The notes: a model not told the origin generated them from the sequence alone. 10,935 bases of DNA from Thermoplasmata archaeon (GCA_030641605.1 DAOWHD010000068.1:1-10935); one strand, 5' to 3'; shown: positions 1 to 6,304, counted from the stretch's first letter. Translations and numbers: made by a program.

Positions 1-21
1 ATTCTCTCCTGTAAACAGGTA

Positions 22-95
22 TGGACTTGTCGGGATTTGAACCCGAGGCCTCCTCCATGCCAAGGAGGCGATCTTCCGAGCTGATCTACAAGCCC
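22..95 (-). tRNA. tRNA-Ala (anticodon GGC)
   Basis: Read on the minus strand the sequence folds into a full cloverleaf of 74 bases. The acceptor stem pairs GGGCTTG with CAAGTCC, followed by discriminator A. The D stem is GATC/GATC. The anticodon stem is CCTCC/GGAGG around the loop TTGGCAT, giving anticodon GGC. The variable loop has five bases (AGGCC), and the T arm is TCGGG-TTCAAAT-CCCGA. The third acceptor pair is G·U, the classic identity element recognised by alanyl-tRNA synthetase, which agrees independently with the anticodon. No CCA is encoded after the discriminator, so it must be added by the CCA-adding enzyme. No intron is visible in the anticodon loop. Confidence 0.96.
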
Positions 96-131
96 AATAT
101 GCAGACATCGTAAGGACTGGAACTGATTTTA

Positions 132-146
132 GCAAATAAAATTTGC
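132..146 (-). promoter_or_regulatory. Palindromic AT-rich box, candidate tRNA-Ala promoter
   Basis: The sequence is a perfect inverted repeat, GCAAAT-AAA-ATTTGC. On the minus strand its core reads AATTTTATTT, a plausible TATA box centred about 43 bases before the mature 5' end of the tRNA-Ala gene. With normal archaeal spacing, transcription would start near 112, leaving a short leader for RNase P to remove. The symmetry could also make it a repressor site. The rest of the 96-293 gap shows no gene, only AT-rich sequence and the kinase promoter at its right end. Confidence 0.35.
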
Positions 147-266
147 GCTTGTTGTTAGGACGGGTTATGGAGCGTTTTACATGTAGCAAATTTAACTAAT
201 GAGCATCACAATCATAAAAAAGATAAGGGAATACGAGTTACATTACATGCGGTTGCAAGATTTGGC

Positions 267-275
267 TTATTTAAA
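267..275 (+). promoter_or_regulatory. TATA box of the histidine kinase gene
   Basis: TTATTTAAA is a good archaeal TATA match, centred about 23 bases before the ATG at 294. Normal TATA-to-start spacing puts the transcript end at or within a few bases of the ATG, so the kinase mRNA may be leaderless or nearly so. The GGGAAAG just before the ATG is only a weak Shine-Dalgarno candidate. Confidence 0.45.
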
Positions 276-293
276 TGTAGAAGGGAAAGATTT

Positions 294-2504
294 ATGATAG
301 AGGTGTATGAAACTTACTTTGCATTGCTTATTTTATCTGGCTTCATATCATTAAACTTGGCTTTCTACATCTGGTGGAAATATTGGTTGGAAAAACGTGT
401 ACAACCGGCTAGAACATTTGCCTTTTCAATGGCAATCGTTGCCACATGGGCATTTGCTGCCGCAATGGCATTAATTAGTCCAAATGCCTCACAAACATAT
501 TTCTGGGAACAGTTCAAATACATAGGAATACTCTTAATTCCACCTAGCTGGCTTATTTTTTCATTGCAATGGACTGGTAGAGGCAAATGGATCACCAAGA
601 AGAAAATCTGTATTGTATATGCTATTTCTTTGTTGCTTTTGGCTCTAATCTTCACCGACAGCGTCCATCATTTGATATGGAGCAACATTGAATATGTTCA
701 AATTGGCCCTTATTTAGACACTTCTGTGATACATGGTATAGGTTGGTGGTTAGTTTTATCTTACTCTTATCTCCTAATTTTAGGTGGCACATTTTATCTT
801 GCCAGAGGATTTGTTACTTTGAGGAATGTCTATCGCAAACAGGCTATTATTTTATTATTAGGGAGTTTTGCACCGTGGACAGCAAACATAATTTATGCCC
901 TCAATGTGAGCATTTTTCCAAATATTGATTTTTCATCACCTGCATTCATTATAACTGGTTTGACTTTTACCTGGGGATTTTCTCAGTTCAGACTAATTGA
1001 TGTTGTACCGGTGGCTAGAGATGTTGTTTTTGAAAATATGAGCGATCCGGTGTTTGTATTGGATACGCAGAATCGAGTTGTAGATATTACTCCATCTGCT
1101 CAAAAAATTCTCAATTGTGATGCTTCAGAAGTAATTGGAAAAAAGGCCGAAGAGGCATTTTCTGACCAGCACGAGTTCATTAAGCGACTTGAGGAGAAAA
1201 AAGAATCCCAGGTTGAAGTTTGCTTAAATGAAAAAGAGCAGGAATACTATTTTGATATGCAGATAACTTCTCTATATGATTCGCATAATAATTCTAATGG
1301 CCGGATTATATCCTTAAGAGACATGACCGAACGAAAACAGGCAGAGGAAACTCTCCGAAAAAGTGAGGAGGCATACCGAGCTATTTTTGAAAATACCGGT
1401 ACGGCTACAATCATTATAGAGGATGATACCACCATATCTCTAGCAAACAATGGTTTTCAGGAATTATCTGGATATACCAAAGAGGAAGTTGAGGGAGTAA
1501 AAAGTTGGACTGAATTCGTTACAGACAAGGATCTAGAAAAAATGAGGGGGTTTCATAAACGTAGAAGAGAAAAGCATAACGAATCTACTCTAAAAAGCTA
1601 TGAGTTTCAATTCGTTGATAAAGCAGGTAACGTAAAAAACATACTCATATCAGCCGATATTATTCCAGGGACAAAAAAAAGTGTGGCATCTCTCCTAAAC
1701 ATCACTGGGCAGAAAATGGTTTTAAATGAATTAAGAGACGCACACGAATTACTTTATACAGTTAACAAGGATCTTGAGAGGAAGGTAAAAAACAGAACTG
1801 CCAAAATTGAAAGATTGATTAAGCAAAAGGATGAATTTATAAATCAACTTGGCCATGATTTAAAAACCCCTTTGACGCCCATGATGGCGTTAGTACCTAT
1901 CATCAAAGGAAAAATCGAAAATCCAAAAGATAAGGAATTATTGGAAGTTCTAATGCGTAATGTTTACTATATGAGGGACCTAGTGACTAAAACTATTGAT
2001 CTTGCAAAACTTAATTCAGATAAAATAGAGTTTAGCATTGAAGATACAAATCTTTTATCTGAAGTTGAAAGCATAATCAAAAATAATCACATCCTGCTTG
2101 AAGATAACCATATCGACGTAGTCAATAAAATTGATGAAAATATAATTGTTAAGGCCGATAAATTAAGACTAAATGAATTACTCAACAATCTTATTACAAA
2201 TTCAATAAAGTATGCGCCAGAGGAGGGGGCAGACATCACCCTTGATGCAAAGCAAAAAGAAGATTTTGTCACAATATCCATAGAAGATACTGGAATCGGC
2301 ATGACAGAAAAACAAATCAACCATATATTTGACGAATTCTACAAAGCAGACGATTCAAGACATGATCTTGATAGTAGTGGACTAGGGCTGCCTATCTGCA
2401 AGCGCATTGTAAAAAAACATGGTGGAAAGATATGGGCAGAAAGTCAAGGAAAGGGTAAAGGAAGCACATTTTATTTCACACTTAAAACTGGCAGAACAAA
2501 GTAA
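294..2504 (+). CDS. Membrane sensor histidine kinase, 7TM-PAS-PAS-HisKA-HATPase
   Basis: A 736-residue sensor kinase that should autophosphorylate on histidine in response to a signal. About seven hydrophobic helices (roughly residues 8-29, 41-61, 73-94, 104-121, 149-169, 182-203, 216-233) resemble the N-terminal 7TM sensor region seen in many archaeal and bacterial kinases. Two PAS domains follow (about 240-345 and 355-475), then a coiled linker (about 470-510). The HisKA dimerisation domain has HDLKTPL with phospho-acceptor His521. The ATPase domain shows an N box (N632, N636), G1 box DTGIGM at 665-670, F box near 678-686 and G2 box GLGLP at 696-700. All catalytic boxes look intact. No receiver domain is fused and no response regulator lies in the window, so its partner is unknown. 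The ligand cannot be read from the sequence. The PAS domains show no clear cofactor signature that I can identify by eye. Confidence 0.93.
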   Translation: MIEVYETYFALLILSGFISLNLAFYIWWKYWLEKRVQPARTFAFSMAIVATWAFAAAMALISPNASQTYFWEQFKYIGILLIPPSWLIFSLQWTGRGKWITKKKICIVYAISLLLLALIFTDSVHHLIWSNIEYVQIGPYLDTSVIHGIGWWLVLSYSYLLILGGTFYLARGFVTLRNVYRKQAIILLLGSFAPWTANIIYALNVSIFPNIDFSSPAFIITGLTFTWGFSQFRLIDVVPVARDVVFENMSDPVFVLDTQNRVVDITPSAQKILNCDASEVIGKKAEEAFSDQHEFIKRLEEKKESQVEVCLNEKEQEYYFDMQITSLYDSHNNSNGRIISLRDMTERKQAEETLRKSEEAYRAIFENTGTATIIIEDDTTISLANNGFQELSGYTKEEVEGVKSWTEFVTDKDLEKMRGFHKRRREKHNESTLKSYEFQFVDKAGNVKNILISADIIPGTKKSVASLLNITGQKMVLNELRDAHELLYTVNKDLERKVKNRTAKIERLIKQKDEFINQLGHDLKTPLTPMMALVPIIKGKIENPKDKELLEVLMRNVYYMRDLVTKTIDLAKLNSDKIEFSIEDTNLLSEVESIIKNNHILLEDNHIDVVNKIDENIIVKADKLRLNELLNNLITNSIKYAPEEGADITLDAKQKEDFVTISIEDTGIGMTEKQINHIFDEFYKADDSRHDLDSSGLGLPICKRIVKKHGGKIWAESQGKGKGSTFYFTLKTGRTK

Positions 2505-2533
2505 CTGAAGACAATATACAAAATATTATTAGG

Positions 2534-2558
2534 GAAGACGCATTTTTTGAAGACGCAT
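2534..2558 (+). repeat. Direct repeat of GAAGACGCAT across a start codon
   Basis: GAAGACGCAT occurs at 2534-2543 and again at 2549-2558, a period of 15 bases. The second copy runs into the ATG of the methyltransferase gene; in the first copy the base after CAT is T, so no ATG is formed. It looks like a small local tandem duplication and may be neutral. Confidence 0.5.
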
Positions 2559-3165
2559 GAAGAAAAAAGAATTGGAGATTTTGTTGCAAAAGGTCCCATC
2601 GTTTGACAGCCCAATTCCTCATTTAGAACAGTACCTAACCTCAGCCGATATTGCCGCAGATATCATCTTCACTGCACATCAACTGGGCGATATCGAAAAC
2701 AAAATAGTTCTCGATTTGGGCTGTGGAACAGGGATCTTTTCAGTAGGATCCTGTCTAACTGGGGCTAAAAAGGTTGTCGGTATAGACATTGATAAGAACA
2801 GCATAGGCACTGCAAGAGACTACGCAGAAAAAAACAATTATGAAATAATCTTTAAAGTTCAAGATGTGAGAGACGTCGAAATTAAATGCGATACAGTCAT
2901 TATGAATCCACCATTTGGCGCACAAAAAGGCAATCGAAATGCAGATAGAAATTTTATCGAAAAAGGTTTTGAAATCGCATCTGTGCTATACTCTCTTCAT
3001 CTTAGCAAAACGGTTCCTTTTGTAAATCAATTAGTTTCCTCGTTGGGTGGCAATATTGACTACTCAAAGGATTACATTTTTCCAATAAGATGGATGTTTG
3101 AATTTCATAGCAAAAAAGTGGTAAACTACGATGTGACATTATTGAGAATCATCACAGAATCTTAA
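2557..3165 (+). CDS. METTL5-type N6-adenine RNA methyltransferase
   Basis: A 202-residue class I SAM-dependent methyltransferase of the archaeal/eukaryal METTL5 group (COG2263-like). The N-terminal LEQY at 23-26 is typical of METTL5. SAM-binding motif I is DLGCGTG at 53-59, with an acidic GIDID stretch at 75-79. Catalytic motif IV is NPPFG at 117-121, the form used for N6-adenine methylation. In eukaryotes METTL5 with TRMT112 makes the m6A of the small-subunit rRNA near the decoding centre; a similar rRNA target is the likely role here, by family knowledge. The gene begins 52 bases after the kinase. No Shine-Dalgarno is visible at the ATG, while an AT-rich box (about 2513-2527) could be a separate TATA element giving a very short leader. 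It ends convergently with the next minus-strand gene, 39 bases away. Confidence 0.88.
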   Translation: MKKKELEILLQKVPSFDSPIPHLEQYLTSADIAADIIFTAHQLGDIENKIVLDLGCGTGIFSVGSCLTGAKKVVGIDIDKNSIGTARDYAEKNNYEIIFKVQDVRDVEIKCDTVIMNPPFGAQKGNRNADRNFIEKGFEIASVLYSLHLSKTVPFVNQLVSSLGGNIDYSKDYIFPIRWMFEFHSKKVVNYDVTLLRIITES

Positions 3166-3204
3166 TTCTTTCTCAAGGGGATATGGTTTATAAAATGTAA
3201 ACAT

Positions 3205-4203
3205 CTAAGTATTTGGTAACTCTTTTGCAGTCCAGAGCAAATTGCGTGCGAAAAGATCATGCGCTTTTCTATTTCCAATTGTAAGTTCTGGATGTACCAC
3301 AGATAAAACTACTCTTCCTCTCCAGTATGTTGTTGCAATAATCGCTTTCTCTCCTCTAATTGACATATCATATGGGTCGTCGGTCCCCTTAAAGACTGCG
3401 ATAGTCGTTACCTTTGGCATGAAAAGACGATATATCAATGGCCCATCCACAAGTGGTACATTCCCAAGCATAACACGCACTCTGTCACGATAATATGGTT
3501 TTTGTATAGGAATATTTGAAGGTTCGATGCGGATGGCTACGCGCGAAGTGGGCAACTTCCCAACGACTTTTACCATATCTGCTTTTTTAAACCACAGAGG
3601 ATACTCTAAGATATGATCAAAAGCTGATGCATCGGAGTAAACATTTGCAAGCCCAAGCATCGGAGTAAATTCTTTATATCCAGTGACCCTTTTTAATGGG
3701 ATTTTATATCCTCTTGGCAGATTAACTACTCCAAGAGAGCCAAAGGTTGAATCTCCACATATGCCATAAAATCCTCCGCCTCTACGGACGAATTCTTTAA
3801 TCTCTGTTCTATATTTTTTTGGGCAGTGCCATCCACCAATTCCGCCCGGCCCCACAACAACATCAATGCCCAATTTCCTAAGTTTGCCATTTTGTACATC
3901 TCCACCTCGCCAGCTATCCCAAAATTCGTAGACTTTAAATTTTACATCATACTTTAACTCAGTTTTTCTAAGGATTCTTTTATAAATTTTCATACCTGTT
4001 TTGGCAGGAAGGTCTAGCAAATCCCATTTCTGCCAGATGAACGCAACTTTGATTGTAGGCCGTCTTCCTATCTTTATAGAGAGCCCCGACGAGATTGGGA
4101 TGATTGCTGGTATTATTAGAATAGCAATGACAAGCATTGATGCAATAGGCAAGTATTTGTTTTTTCTCGTTTCTATCCCCCATTTAGAATAACTATTTAC
4201 CAA
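3205..4203 (-). CDS. Membrane-anchored glutamine amidotransferase-like (BPL_N type) protein
   Basis: A 332-residue protein with a basic N-terminus, one hydrophobic segment (about 18-38) acting as signal anchor or signal peptide, then a class I amidotransferase-like fold placed outside the cytoplasm. The fold shows a strand IKVAFIW (51-57), the oxyanion-type turn GPGGIGG (118-124), the nucleophile elbow GICGDS with Cys149, and HPE at 304-306, so a Cys149-His304-Glu306 triad appears complete. This pattern resembles the biotin-protein-ligase N-terminal (BPL_N/ThuA-like) branch; no ligase domain is present. The substrate is unknown. The start is TTG at 4203: an in-frame TAG lies three codons upstream, GAGGTA sits 7 bases before it, and the next ATG (Met23) would cut into the hydrophobic segment. 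An alternative is a non-enzymatic fold member, but the intact triad argues for hydrolase or amidase activity. Its neighbour upstream is another exported protein. Confidence 0.75.
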   Translation of the reverse strand: MVNSYSKWGIETRKNKYLPIASMLVIAILIIPAIIPISSGLSIKIGRRPTIKVAFIWQKWDLLDLPAKTGMKIYKRILRKTELKYDVKFKVYEFWDSWRGGDVQNGKLRKLGIDVVVGPGGIGGWHCPKKYRTEIKEFVRRGGGFYGICGDSTFGSLGVVNLPRGYKIPLKRVTGYKEFTPMLGLANVYSDASAFDHILEYPLWFKKADMVKVVGKLPTSRVAIRIEPSNIPIQKPYYRDRVRVMLGNVPLVDGPLIYRLFMPKVTTIAVFKGTDDPYDMSIRGEKAIIATTYWRGRVVLSVVHPELTIGNRKAHDLFARNLLWTAKELPNT

Positions 4204-4210
4204 TATATGC

Positions 4211-4216
4211 TACCTC
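4211..4216 (-). promoter_or_regulatory. Shine-Dalgarno deciding a TTG start
   Basis: On the minus strand GAGGTA precedes the TTG at 4203 by 7 bases, the normal distance for pairing with the 16S 3' end. No ATG or GTG is available in frame between here and the hydrophobic segment, so the site supports TTG initiation. Confidence 0.65.
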
Positions 4217-4250
4217 ACATATAGATTTTATCGTAATTATCTAGAAATTT

Positions 4251-4260
4251 GTATAAAAAT
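4251..4260 (-). promoter_or_regulatory. TATA box of the amidotransferase-like gene
   Basis: The minus strand reads ATTTTTATAC, a TATA-like box about 50 bases upstream of the TTG start. Start of transcription is expected near 4229, giving a leader of about 25 bases that contains the GAGGTA ribosome site. The box overlaps the T-tract that follows the hairpin at 4262-4279. Confidence 0.4.
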
Positions 4261-4279
4261 TGATGAAAATAGTTTCATC
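4254..4279 (-). terminator. Hairpin plus T-tract after the secreted-protein gene
   Basis: On the minus strand GATGAAA-CTAT-TTTCATC forms a perfect 7-bp stem (4262-4279) and is followed by AATTTTT. This is terminator-like for the secreted-protein transcript that ends at 4348. Archaeal termination mainly needs the T-tract, so the stem may instead be an operator just upstream of the TATA box of the next gene. Confidence 0.4.
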
Positions 4280-4347
4280 GCTGATTGCTATTCAACATAT
4301 ACTGCAAGTAATGAATACCAAAGTATGCGTTTGTTATGGTGTAGAAT

Positions 4348-5046
4348 CTAATTGCCGAAATTTTCAAAAATGGAAGAAAGAGGAGTAAATTCAAACCCTC
4401 CGGCATATTTAGCAGTACCAATGAAAAACGTGTAGCTTGTTTGCGATAGTGGTTGAGCAACATGAATGTACAGGCCCCTGAAGCGTAGCATGAACCCCAT
4501 CTGTGCACCAATGAAAGTCTTTATTTCAAAGGGATTCAATGAAACTATTCCAGTGCCGCTTGGAATTGACATTTGATTAGATGTGTCAGTATAACACCAT
4601 AAGGTAAACGGTTTAACAACTTTAGTTTTACTGTCTTTAAACGGGTTCAGATTGTATCCCCAACCCTGGCTGACTACCAATTTGCGGTTGCCAAGAATTT
4701 CAGAGTTGAGAAGGGATGCCAATATTTTGTTCAGGAAGGGATGACCATTACGATCTAAGAACGATGTTAAAACATCCATAATATCTTTCGTATCAGTTTT
4801 TGATTTTAAAGTATCAAACAATGAGGATAGTCTTGTTTTTAGATCTGTAAACTCTTGTTCGGATAGGGTAAACTTCTCCCCAACTGTAGAGCCATCAAGA
4901 TCTATTGAAGTATATTCTACGTTTACTATCTCTTCATAAGCTTTCTCTTCTATTTGTTCATTTGCAATTGCAGGAAGTATAGAGATAGCTGCAAAAAGTG
5001 CTATAACTCCTATTACTAAACCCTTTCTAAATAAACCTTCTTTCAT
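4348..5046 (-). CDS. Secreted protein of unknown function
   Basis: A 232-residue protein whose family I cannot name. The N-terminus is a clear signal peptide: basic MKEGLFRKG, a hydrophobic core at about 9-25, and a likely cleavage after Ala28 (PAIA before NEQ). The mature part has an acidic helical half (about 30-120) and a C-terminal half rich in aromatic residues and beta-like strands, with the repeated element NPF at 134-136 and 171-173. No cysteine pairs, lipobox or C-terminal anchor are seen; a single Cys lies at 151. The start was set at the inner ATG (5046), because GGAGG lies 8 bases before it; the ATG at 5061 overlaps that ribosome site and would add five residues. A similar RKGLVIGVI-type signal sequence is, from memory, common on exported proteins of Thermoplasmatota genomes. 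Role unknown, perhaps cell surface. Confidence 0.72.
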   Translation of the reverse strand: MKEGLFRKGLVIGVIALFAAISILPAIANEQIEEKAYEEIVNVEYTSIDLDGSTVGEKFTLSEQEFTDLKTRLSSLFDTLKSKTDTKDIMDVLTSFLDRNGHPFLNKILASLLNSEILGNRKLVVSQGWGYNLNPFKDSKTKVVKPFTLWCYTDTSNQMSIPSGTGIVSLNPFEIKTFIGAQMGFMLRFRGLYIHVAQPLSQTSYTFFIGTAKYAGGFEFTPLSSIFENFGN

Positions 5047-5068
5047 TTTTTTTGCCTCCATAAGTGCT

Positions 5069-5079
5069 TATCGCAAACA
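5069..5079. repeat. 11-base word TATCGCAAACA, one of four copies
   Basis: The same 11 bases occur at 831-841 (+, inside the kinase gene), 4438-4448 (minus strand, inside the secreted-protein gene), 5069-5079 (+, near the predicted transcript start of the secreted-protein gene) and 5751-5761 (+, directly after the nuclease stop codon). The two intergenic copies flank the nuclease gene in the same orientation. Confidence 0.6.
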
Positions 5080-5095
5080 TAATAACATTTTATCT

Positions 5096-5105
5096 TTATT
5101 TAAAT
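5096..5105 (-). promoter_or_regulatory. TATA box of the secreted-protein gene
   Basis: The minus strand reads ATTTAAATAA, centred about 55 bases upstream of the chosen ATG at 5046. The predicted transcript start is near 5075, leaving a leader of about 29 bases with GGAGG in it. The surrounding divergent gap (5047-5240) is very AT-rich and otherwise holds only the nuclease promoter. Confidence 0.45.
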
Positions 5106-5182
5106 GTTTTCCTAATATTATTAAAATAATTGATAGCTTATTTAATACTTTGGTAGAAAAAGATTGCACTAAAGAATACCAA

Positions 5183-5199
5183 CGAAAGTATAATTAATT
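5183..5199 (+). promoter_or_regulatory. BRE/TATA promoter of the NYN nuclease gene
   Basis: CGAAAG (BRE-like) is joined directly to TATAATTAATT. Expected transcription start is near 5219, about 20 bases before the ATG at 5241. The first 13 bases are the same as those of the uL15 promoter at 5833. Confidence 0.6.
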
Positions 5200-5240
5200 A
5201 ATCCTCATATCTTCAGATACGATTTTTGTGGGAGCATAAT

Positions 5241-5750
5241 ATGACAAAATCAAGAAATAAAAACCAGAGAATTGGTGTGTTTGTAGATGTGCAAAACATG
5301 TATTACTCTGCAAAACATTTGCACAACAGCAAAGTTAATTTCAGGACAATATTAAAAGAAGCCATATCTGGTAGAAGACTTATTAGAGCCATAGCATATG
5401 TCATAAAGGCAGACATTAAGGATGAGAACACATTTTATGATGCTTTAGAGGAAATTGGATTTGAAGTGAGATCAAAGGATCTTCAGGTTTTTTATGGCGG
5501 ATCAAAAAAAGGAGATTGGGACATAGGAATAGCAATGGATGTGATGAGACTTGCACCTAAACTAGATACAATTGTATTGGTGAGCGGAGACGGGGACTTC
5601 TCTGATTTATTGGAACATGCAAAAAGCCTAGGATGTAGAACAGAAGTATTGGCCTTTGGTAAAACAACATCTCATAAATTAAAAGAGGTTACAGACTTTT
5701 TCTTGGATCTTGATAAGAGTAAAAAATATCTATTAGACAAAGGAAAATAG
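5241..5750 (+). CDS. NYN domain (LabA/DUF88) PIN-like ribonuclease
   Basis: A 169-residue single-domain protein of the NYN branch of PIN-like nucleases, expected to cut or process RNA using Mg2+ held by acidic residues. The signature is visible in order: FVDVQNMYY (Asp16, Asn19), the KGDWDIGIAMD segment (Asp92, Asp94, Asp100) and the SGDGDF loop (Asp117, Asp119) followed by a GCRTEVLAFG strand. This is the LabA/limkain-type arrangement, and all putative metal ligands look present. The ATG at 5241 was chosen because GGAG lies six bases upstream; an in-frame TTG at 5226 would start before that site. It has its own promoter, is divergent from the secreted-protein gene, and ends about 150 bases before uL15. 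No antitoxin-like partner adjoins it, so a housekeeping RNA role seems more likely than a toxin. Its RNA target is unknown. Confidence 0.87.
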   Translation: MTKSRNKNQRIGVFVDVQNMYYSAKHLHNSKVNFRTILKEAISGRRLIRAIAYVIKADIKDENTFYDALEEIGFEVRSKDLQVFYGGSKKGDWDIGIAMDVMRLAPKLDTIVLVSGDGDFSDLLEHAKSLGCRTEVLAFGKTTSHKLKEVTDFFLDLDKSKKYLLDKGK

Positions 5751-5832
5751 TATCGCAAACAGCCAATTGAACAGACAACAAACACTTATTTAACACAAAT
5801 GAATTACTAGGTGAGACTCTTTTAAACCTATC

Positions 5833-5848
5833 CGAAAGTATAATAATA
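5833..5848 (+). promoter_or_regulatory. BRE/TATA promoter of the uL15 operon
   Basis: CGAAAG followed by TATAATAATA is a strong BRE/TATA pair. Expected start of transcription is about 5866-5872, giving a leader of some 35-40 bases for uL15. It shows that the secretion/ribosome cluster begins a new transcript here rather than continuing from upstream. Confidence 0.65.
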
Positions 5849-5862
5849 TATTACCTTATCTG

Positions 5863-5883
5863 CTTTCGACCTATAGTTGAAAG
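5863..5883 (+). promoter_or_regulatory. Inverted repeat at the uL15 transcription start or leader
   Basis: CTTTCGAC (5863-5870) pairs with GTTGAAAG (5876-5883) over eight positions, one of them G·U, around the loop CTATA. It lies across the predicted transcript start, 22 bases before the chosen uL15 codon. It could be a 5' leader hairpin if transcription starts at its left edge, or a DNA operator if it starts inside. Confidence 0.4.
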
Positions 5884-5905
5884 AAAAATAAGGAAAGTGA
5901 TTGAA

Positions 5906-6304
5906 TTGGCGCGTAAAAAAACAAAGAAATTCAGAGGATCAATGACCCACGGTAGAGGTAAAAAAGCCGGAAGAGGGGCAGGACTTAGAGGGGGCAGAGG
6001 AAACGCTGGATTAAACAAACACAGGTACATGCATATGATAAAATATATGCCAAATCATTTTTTGGGAAGACACGGCTTCAAAAGACCCCAAAGTATCATA
6101 AAGAAAGATAAATGTATCAACGTTGGTCAGTTGGAAGAAGGTTTTCCTGGCAAGAAAAGTATATATCTTGATAAAGAGGGTTTTGATAAACTACTAGGCG
6201 GTGGAAAAGTAAATAGTAGTTTTAAGGTTGAAGTTAAAAAAGCATCAGCAAAGGCCGTAGAGAAAATCAAGGAAAATGGTGGAGAAGTAACAATATTAAA
6301 ATAA
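5906..6304 (+). CDS. rpl15: Large-subunit ribosomal protein uL15
   Basis: A 132-residue archaeal uL15, a component of the 50S subunit that binds 23S rRNA through its extended basic N-terminus. The first 40 residues are Arg/Lys/Gly-rich (RGSMTHGRG, then GLRGGRG), typical of the rRNA-penetrating tail. The C-terminal globular part ends in the conserved helix KASAKAVEKIKENGGEV. Length is slightly below most archaeal homologues. The TTG at 5906 is preferred because it gives the family-like beginning MARKKTKK and because AGGAAAGTGAT just upstream matches the anti-Shine-Dalgarno; a GTG at 5897 lies inside that site and would add three residues. It is the first gene of its transcript, and secY follows after 25 bases. 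The genes usually found before it (uL30, uS5) are not here. Confidence 0.93.
   Translation: MARKKTKKFRGSMTHGRGKKAGRGAGLRGGRGNAGLNKHRYMHMIKYMPNHFLGRHGFKRPQSIIKKDKCINVGQLEEGFPGKKSIYLDKEGFDKLLGGGKVNSSFKVEVKKASAKAVEKIKENGGEVTILK

Noticed and set aside
22..300. tRNA-Ala as the attachment site of an integrated element
   Set aside because: No integrase, no repeated tRNA 3' end, and no element-like genes are seen in the window.
4261..4284. TGATGA followed by CTGA, resembling C and D boxes of an archaeal guide RNA
   Set aside because: Only 14 bases separate the boxes, too short for C, D', C' and D elements with guides, and no terminal stem is present. The palindrome explains the sequence better.
3980..4511. 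Overlapping minus- and plus-strand open frames of 60-80 codons inside the two exported-protein genes
   Set aside because: They lie in other frames of well-supported genes, lack ribosome sites and have no recognisable features.
5241..5750. NYN nuclease as the toxin of a toxin-antitoxin pair or a defence effector
   Set aside because: No small partner gene is adjacent, the promoter resembles that of uL15, and the setting is housekeeping.
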